Shown piece after piece: positions 19,108 to 25,036 of a DNA stretch of 25,036 bases. Source of the DNA: Perkinsus olseni (Eukaryota > Perkinsozoa > Perkinsida > Perkinsidae); assembly GCA_013115135.1 (NCBI GenBank), contig JABANP010000648.1, positions 1 through 25,036 on the forward strand. The letters run 5' to 3'. Under the pieces are notes generated by a model. That model was not told where the DNA came from. It worked only from the letters and a program-made list of their open reading frames with translations, and made no database searches. The first letter of the stretch is position 1. The number at the start of each line of letters is the position of its first letter. Position numbers and translations under genes: made by a program.

Positions 19108-22100
19108 ATGGCCGAGAACCCAAGTAACTCGCCATCCGCAGGAGAACCACACACTCCAATTAGGAGTCTTAATTTGGTGCAATCAGAGGAAAGTGATGAT
19201 ATAAAGGAGCAAGGTGGGAACTTAACGTCGTTTTCCAGGCGTACACGTCACTAGTCTGCAAGCAATCGACGTCCAAGTCAAACGTTGTCTTAGGTACCTG
19301 CGTAGAAGACCTTGAGAATATCAAGATAACTTACAACATCGATGCAACTACTCTCCCTTCGACGAAGGGCCCGGCTAGTGATTGTGGCGGTCTGAGTAGT
19401 ACCGCTGAGGCCGGCCCTGCCCTTAGTATGATTGGGCGTGAGGGATTCGAGCAGCCGAATGAGGACGAGGAGCTGGACAACGTTGACGAGGCCGAGAGGC
19501 CTACATTTATCTTTTCGGTAGACGCTTTCGCGCGTAAGGCGTGGCTGCAGAAGTGGAAGATATCTGCTGGCCACCTGCAGAGAGCCGATTCCGTCGACCA
19601 ATGCAAAGCTCTACCAGATTGCACCGGCATTGTCGGCCATCTCAAGGATATTGTTGATCCTGATGCGGAGTTCAGCAAGAGTGCCGTCTTGAACAGAGCC
19701 GTATCAATGGACCTTCACAAGTCTGGTGGATGTAGTGGTATTTGGGACATCGATTTTGACTTGCTCCTGAAGGCCACGTCTGTGCAAACAAGCAGCACGT
19801 CCAACCACTTCCCTCTTTCCTTGGTGTCTGGCCTTCACATCTCCAAGCTCATTCTCTCGATGATTGAAGCGTGGGATCGTTTGAAAGAAACTGATCATGG
19901 GCTGAGTCGTGAGGAGGTGTGCGACATTGAGGAGGCGATCAACCCTCATATCCTCGACCTATCCGGCACGTCTCCGAAACGGCTCAAAATTTGATGCACC
20001 AAAAAGTTTGCGTGGCCTAGCCCCGAAGGATGCCTTCGACCTGGTTCTCTTGGCCCAGTCGATGGCCAGTGGTTCGAGGGAGGCTAATGTGATCCCCAAG
20101 ACTGCCGCTCAGACCCTCAAAGGCTTCGTGGAAATACTCGATAAGCTGCCTCGTGAGCAGCGAAACGTCAACGGCCTCCTGGAGACATTCAAGCGCCTAA
20201 CCGGTAACTACGGCATTGACAAGACCAACGTTCAATACCTGAAGGCCATTCTAGATGCTTCAAAGGGGCACGTAAGTCGGAAGGTTCTCGACGAGATCCT
20301 CGTGCACGAGTCGCGGCTCAAGCTCTTTGAGAAGAAGAGTAACTTGCTCTCGACCGCCTTCTCCTGGCCTGTGCTCGGTGTGATCTTTCGCCATAACTGG
20401 TTCAGGAGTCTCAACAGTAAGGATTTCGACTTGAACCAGAAAGGCGTCGGTATGATAACATACGTGAACAGCTTCTTCGAGCCCGGAAAGCCTCCTGGGA
20501 TGGATGGCCATCGTATGATCGGAGAGGAGTCCCTCCTAAGGGACGATGATGGAAGGCCGTATACGTACGACAGTCTGAGGGAAGAAATGCTTGGTGTGGT
20601 TGCGGAGGCCATCGCCATGTCTAGTGCCTCGAGGAGATCTCGGCAGCAGAAAATGGTCAATCGCAGGGATGTGCTGCACATGAAGTTCACTGTGGTGGTC
20701 TGGTACATCTTTAGAGCTCACCCGTCTTACTACGAGGCTGTAGAGAAGATCCCATCTGCGAGTGCTATCAGGCTCCACCGTTCTTACTTCACCAGAGCAT
20801 CCGCTGTTGAAGTGGTCTTTAGCACCTTCGGTATTTCCTTCGCCGAAGGACTTCAATGCGACGCTTGCAACAACCCCACATTCGAAGGGCTAAATCCTAG
20901 TGAGGTGATCATGGGCCCGAAGAATGTCATGAGAGCTATAGCTGCTATGAAAGACGAAGAACAGCGCAAGAAGGAGAAGCTACAAGAAGAAGAGGAAGAA
21001 GCCCAGCGTAAAGTCAAGCTCGCCAAAATCGAGGAGGCTGAGAGGCAGCGTCAGGAGGCCGACAAAGAGCTTGAGAAGATGCGCATTGAGCAGACTAACC
21101 TTAATCTCAGTAAGTTCGCCCTCATACAGACGCAAGCTGTCAGGTTGGCCACCGAGGCTTTGCGCGAGAGTCAGAAGAAGTGTATTGCCTACAAGTCTCA
21201 AGTCGAGAGTGATCTGACGGACGCGGCGAACGAGATGCTCGACAACAGGGTGACCATCTTGGACTACACCGGCTCAAACGCCAAGCATGATGAAAGCCTC
21301 CCAGCTCCCGCGGGCGTCCCCCTGTCGGCCGGCTGCGCAAGCACACCTATGACGTCACTGAGCGGTGGGTGGGTAGAGAAGGCCGCACCATTCATGAGAG
21401 CTGTCTTGCAAGGAAGACCTCCAGATGTCATCTATATCGATCTTGTCGACGACAGATTCGGCAACGGACCTGAGCATGCTCGGTGCACCATTCCGTGCCG
21501 TGATAGGGGCGAGTCAGAGACGATCGAATATTTCGTGCGTGAAGTTCTTGAACAGGCTGGTACTGCTAACCCCCAGAAGGCCACCGTTCTTCTCCGCGTG
21601 CAGATGTCGGAGCAATGCAGTGGCCTCCAGATGTCAAGCGGCATCAATCTACTGGGTGCCTTCGCTTCGAAGAAGGTGCGGGAGAATGACATCCCGGTCG
21701 TCCCGTCAGACTCCAAGTCTGAGGGGCCGTGCTCGGCTCCTACGTCTTCATCTCCGTGGTCTGATGATGAGGCGGACAACCCTGACGGCCCTCGACTCTG
21801 CTCCAGAAGAAGGCGAACAGGTTCCGCTTGGTAAGCGAGTTGTCTATCGACGTCGGCCATACTGGAATATTGGTTCTGTTGAGCTCTCTTTGAAAGAGCA
21901 ATATGAAGCCGCCTGCCTAGAACGGGAGACGAAGCATAAGAGAAAGAGCAGAGCTTCCGTGGCGTCCCGCCGTTCTTCCATCTCATCGTCTAGGACGGTT
22001 AAGCTACCGGCACTTGTACAAGAGACCATCTTCGTGATCGAGCGTACTGTGAAGCGGCCGGGTCCCGAAGGATCGAAGAGACCTCTTGAGAGTTGCACCA

Positions 22101-23342
22101 GGCAAGCATTCAGAGAGCGCTACTACCGTGATGATGAGCAAAAGTCCGTGATCGTGGCCGAGAAGGTTGACCCGTTGTCAAAAAGAACCTCCGATCTCTC
22201 GATCGAGACCCTAACGGACCTATTTACTACAGCTGGGCTGCAGAAGAATGGGACAGCGATAATCATGGCTCCAGGAAGTGAGCAAGCTCTCATTCTCCTC
22301 TGGTATATTTGAACCGCTGTTGTGATTTCAGGTTGCAATTGCAACTCCATTCTGTCAGTCATTGGCTGTATCGGTGCTAAGGCCATACTTCCAATGAAGC
22401 TGACCAGCTTGTCTGACTACCCGCAGCTTCATGACAAGCTCTTCACTAGTATTCGTCAGGGTAAGTTTCCTCACTTGCAGATGTACACTGGTAGCCTATG
22501 CTGCGTAGGTATCAGAGAGAGGACTTTCACTCCGTGCCAGAAGATGCCCATCCGTCCAGTTAGCGAGACACTCAGCTATGTGCTTGGAGCCAAGCGCCAG
22601 CAGATTCGACTCTGTGAAGATCGCGAAATGACTGCTGAGGAAGAGGCAAACTTCGAATGCAACGTTCTGGATGTCAGCAGAATCATAGTGAGAACGCGAC
22701 CGTCCATATCGCAGGCCGATTTCATCTCGCACTTGATCGTCTGTTGATGGAGACGCTGTCGTTAAGTGGCCCTGCTGTTTGCCTAGGCCCCTATCAACTA
22801 CGTCACCGAGTACCATTTCCCAGCCTGGCGCGAGGATCCTCTCGAAGCTGTAGGTCTCTTCTCACAGCCGGCTTTAATTTTACTCCTCGCTTTTAGGTCA
22901 ATGCGAAGTTGAGGAGCATTACTTGCGATGATTCTGTCCGTACTAGCACCATCGCCATGTTCAAAGAGAATGTTGAGTGTGGAAAACGCGGTCAGAGCAC
23001 TTGGCTTCAGTGCAACGGAACCTTCGAAGCTGGACAAGAGATATTCAGGCAACCTCGTGGCTGGGCCACGGCGGCTCATTGCTGCAATGAGGAGACTGGC
23101 AATGCGGCGCTCTTTCCAGGTTCGATGCAATTACTCACTGCTGCACCCGGACCTCCAGTGTCGTCGAGCTGATAGCAGCCAAGTGTGGACTGCAGATTGC
23201 TGAAGTGTGCAACCCTCTGCCCGGAGTCGCTGAGCCTTCCATCTCCGCCGACTCGACTGACGAGCAGAAGAAGGCGAGGAGCTTCAAGACTCGCGAAGGA
23301 TTCCCGCCCGACTCCTGGAACAATGGAGATGCACCCGCGTAG
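19108..23342 (+). CDS. Large seven-exon gene, unrecognised coiled-coil protein (~1,288 aa)
   Basis: Start ATG 19108 (context acgATGgcc). Exons: 19108-19213, 19255-19969, 20007-21728, 21772-22277, 22332-22738, 22897-23056, 23092-23342. They total 1,289 codons including a TAG stop. The best introns are 19214-19254, 22278-22331 (GTGAGC...TTTCAG) and 22739-22896; those at 19970-20006, 21729-21771 and 23057-23091 have weaker donors and were chosen because they restore the frame. The N-terminus is acidic and probably disordered. Residues about 590-635 form a highly charged coiled coil (runs of E, K, R and Q). Exon 4 carries a Lys/Arg- and Ser-rich patch (KHKRKSRASVASRRSSISSS). No enzymatic motif or family is recognised. 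Its divergent partner is the transposase gene, so an accessory role in a mobile element is possible but unproven. Confidence 0.68.
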
Positions 23343-23480
23343 TGAAAAACGCTAGCGAAAAAAACACATCACGAATTTCACTCCGCGAAAAAAATCGCGA
23401 GAAAAAAAGATAAATCGCGAAAAACGTATTCGCGATTAACACATCACGGAGCTTTGCGCGATGTCATATCGCGTTCTGCG
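23343..23480. repeat. A-rich GCGA repeat region
   Basis: Directly after the stop of the plus-strand gene, GCGA followed by five to seven A recurs four or five times between about 23354 and 23426, with TCGCGA repeated. The word AACACATCACG(A/G)A occurs at 23363-23375 and again at 23438-23450, 75 bp apart. The stretch may be the gene's 3' flank, a degenerate tandem repeat or a repeat-element tail. Confidence 0.5.
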
Positions 23481-23964
23481 ATATCGTAATCAGATCACAC
23501 CCGAACTTAGATAAACCCAACCGGTTGGGAGCGAAAAAGAGAAAAAATGTTAGGGGCTACTCCTATACCTGTTTGCTCATGATACAGAAAATCTAGATTC
23601 ACCAGAATTCGGCACGCACACACACATTCGCACGCTCGAAATTTTACTTGTGATCTGCTGTCTCCTCTCTCGTTCTTGGAGTGATTTTGTTTTTGTCTCT
23701 AGTCCGAGCACGTGATCGTATTTCGAAGCAAAAATGGCCCACCTGAACAGGACATATACGAGAACGATACATGCAGAATAAGCCTGACGTGCGCTTGAAG
23801 TTCTCGTGCTTCCAAATTCTCCCAACACAACGATCTGCCTGTAGGTGAAGTGATCCTTTACGTGCCCTCAAGTGAATATTCTCGACGGATTCTGAAACGG
23901 ACCTTGCTTCGCGATATTCGATATGGTCATTTGAAAAGGAAAAACTCTAAGTGATAATCACAAA
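23481..23964. other. No supported gene
   Basis: Short overlapping frames only. A pyrimidine-rich stretch ending in TCTCTAG near 23701 could be a splice acceptor, but no coding exon follows convincingly. Confidence 0.4.
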
Positions 23965-24216
23965 ATGGCGAATACTTTTTACGATTGTTTGGATTTGAAT
24001 TCGACTACCGTTCAATTTGCTAGTATCTTTGCTGTGCAGGCATTGTTCATTCACCCCTTCTTTCGCACGTACTACCTTTCCGGATCGCGATTCGAAAGTG
24101 GTGGTGCAGCGACTGCAGACGAGTTGGGAAGATCCAAGACTTTCCTGAGAAGGATCCAGGTTCGAACCGCGGAAGCTGCGTCTATCATTATACCACGGTA
24201 TATGCGAAACCACTAG
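23965..24216 (+). CDS. Small ORF, hypothetical (83 aa)
   Basis: It starts at ATG in a favourable context (acaaaATGGCG) and runs 83 codons to TAG. The N-terminal half is moderately hydrophobic (VQFASIFAVQALFIHPFF) and could be one membrane segment; the C-terminal half is basic. No family is recognised and there is no spliced partner. It may be chance or the first exon of a gene running rightward. Confidence 0.25.
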   Translation: MANTFYDCLDLNSTTVQFASIFAVQALFIHPFFRTYYLSGSRFESGGAATADELGRSKTFLRRIQVRTAEAASIIIPRYMRNH

Positions 24217-24369
24217 TTACCGCAGATGATAAACCATGCGAATGCGCTGGCCGCGATGTATCTTGCTGCCATTATAGCGCGTGCTCACGTTAGGTTTTCG
24301 CGAAAAGTGTGGTTTTCAATGGCGTTTTCCGTGCGTTAAGTCGTTCATCATACGCGTCTTCGTTATCCA

Positions 24370-25036
24370 TCATGATTGGCACGATTTGGCGTTAACGGGT
24401 GCATCTCGATTGACCCAGTGAGTTTCTTCGTGCCTGCCGAAAGCACGAGGCGGGCTGATCGAACTACGACGCTTACCGAGAGTCACGGGACTTTGAGCAC
24501 GGAGGCAACTTGCGAGCACGCCAGGAAGTCCCGTCAAGGAGATGCATCTACTCAGGAGACTCCAGCTAGACTACGACGTAGGTAGATGGACGTCCGAGTG
24601 TGCCGATCAAACTGTTCTCGCCCGGAACCGGCGAAGATTTCGAAGGCCATCCTACTGTGTTCAAGACCGAGACTGAGGCTACGGCACGCGCGGCCACTTA
24701 TCACACGGGCGTTCGGTGAGAGGCCCGGTACGGGTCCGGTTACGGTCTCAACCCGCTCGAGGCTACATTAGAGTGGTGGCCAGCACAAAGCTCTTCCAAA
24801 GGGGACCTGGTCACGTTTTGCGCTCTGCAGCCAAGTAAAGCGGAGGCGGCGAGTGATTCAGATACCAGTGCTGTACTGCTGCGCATATCCAAACGCAAAA
24901 GGTGAGACTCTGGCGAAGCGCAAGTTATCTGACAGTAGGTCACGCCGGCAGCTCGAGAAGCGCTGACAAAACGCCAGACCGTCGGAAAGCCGCGGTGGAA
25001 GCTCCAGTTCTACCTATAAGGATAACAAGAAGGCCA
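24370..25036 (+). CDS. Probable coding region with unresolved exons, runs off the window
   Basis: Protein-like plus-strand frames cover this segment: one to about 24585 (contains CISIDPVSFFVPAEST), then one containing PIKLFSPGTGEDFEGHPTVF up to a GTGAGA donor at 24716. After that all three frames are open in parts, for example GLNPLEATLEWWPAQSSSKG. The frames are not joined by one clear set of splices, and one continuation has an in-frame TGA at 24717. It may be an intact multi-exon gene cut by the window edge or a decayed element. No domain is recognised. Confidence 0.33.

Larger units (their letters stand above)
10671..21582. repeat. Dispersed over-represented word GAAGGCC (27 sites)
   Basis: The 7-mer GAAGGCC occurs 27 times between 10671 and 21582 and only four more times elsewhere (2175, 8023, 24642, 25029); about three are expected in the window by chance. 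Inside the minus-strand genes nearly all copies read GAAGGCC on the minus strand. Inside the plus-strand gene five of six read it on the plus strand. It falls in all three reading frames (GAA GGC, AAG GCC, AGG CC), and the extended form GAAGGCCATC is commonest. Confidence 0.75.

Noticed and set aside
16700..21800. Recurring +1 frameshifts near GGCC words, suggesting programmed frameshifting
   Set aside because: Short GT-AG introns account for nearly every one and make the exon sums divisible by three; proximity to GGCC reflects the abundance of the word.
24159..24168. GGTTCGAACC resembling a tRNA B box
   Set aside because: The flanking bases do not form a T-stem, and no acceptor stem or anticodon arm is found.
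1..25036. CRISPR arrays, rRNA and bacterial operon signals
   Set aside because: No regularly spaced repeats, rRNA-like conserved stretches or ribosome-binding-site-led gene runs were found.

Overview
The window looks like nuclear DNA of a unicellular eukaryote. No bacterial operon signals are seen. Coding sequence is cut by very short GT-AG introns (mostly 37-77 nt), and base composition is near 50% GC. Tiny introns, transposase-like genes and large unfamiliar proteins fit an alveolate such as Perkinsus, but this is inference; an oomycete or another protist is possible.

Layout. Bases 1-9375 are gene-poor; the only segments that could be spliced genes are near 4.27-5.28 kb and 6.56-6.98 kb, both weak. 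Bases 9384-10337 are a complete non-autonomous hAT-type DNA transposon with 13-bp terminal inverted repeats and a perfect 8-bp target duplication. Bases 10823-14616 (minus) fit one seven-exon gene for an unrecognised protein of about 1,132 residues. Bases 15338-18577 (minus) encode a DDE/RNase H-like transposase-type protein of the DUF7869 kind, about 925 residues in ten exons, with one unresolved frame break at a run of seven A. A cluster of three hairpins built from six copies of one 20-bp arm lies at 18722-18967, in the 530-bp gap between the transposase and a head-to-head plus-strand gene (19108-23342, seven exons, about 1,288 residues, unrecognised, with a long acidic coiled coil). After that come A-rich GCGA repeats and a poorly resolved, probably coding tail (24.37-25.04 kb).

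The gene models were made by hand from frames and splice signals. In the two unrecognised genes the exon lengths sum to a multiple of three, and removing introns explains nearly all apparent frameshifts. No function can be given for those two genes. The three genes form one block around the hairpin cluster and share a strongly over-represented, strand-coherent word, GAAGGCC (31 sites in the window, about 3 expected). The block could be a large mobile element with accessory genes, but no outer terminal repeats were found.
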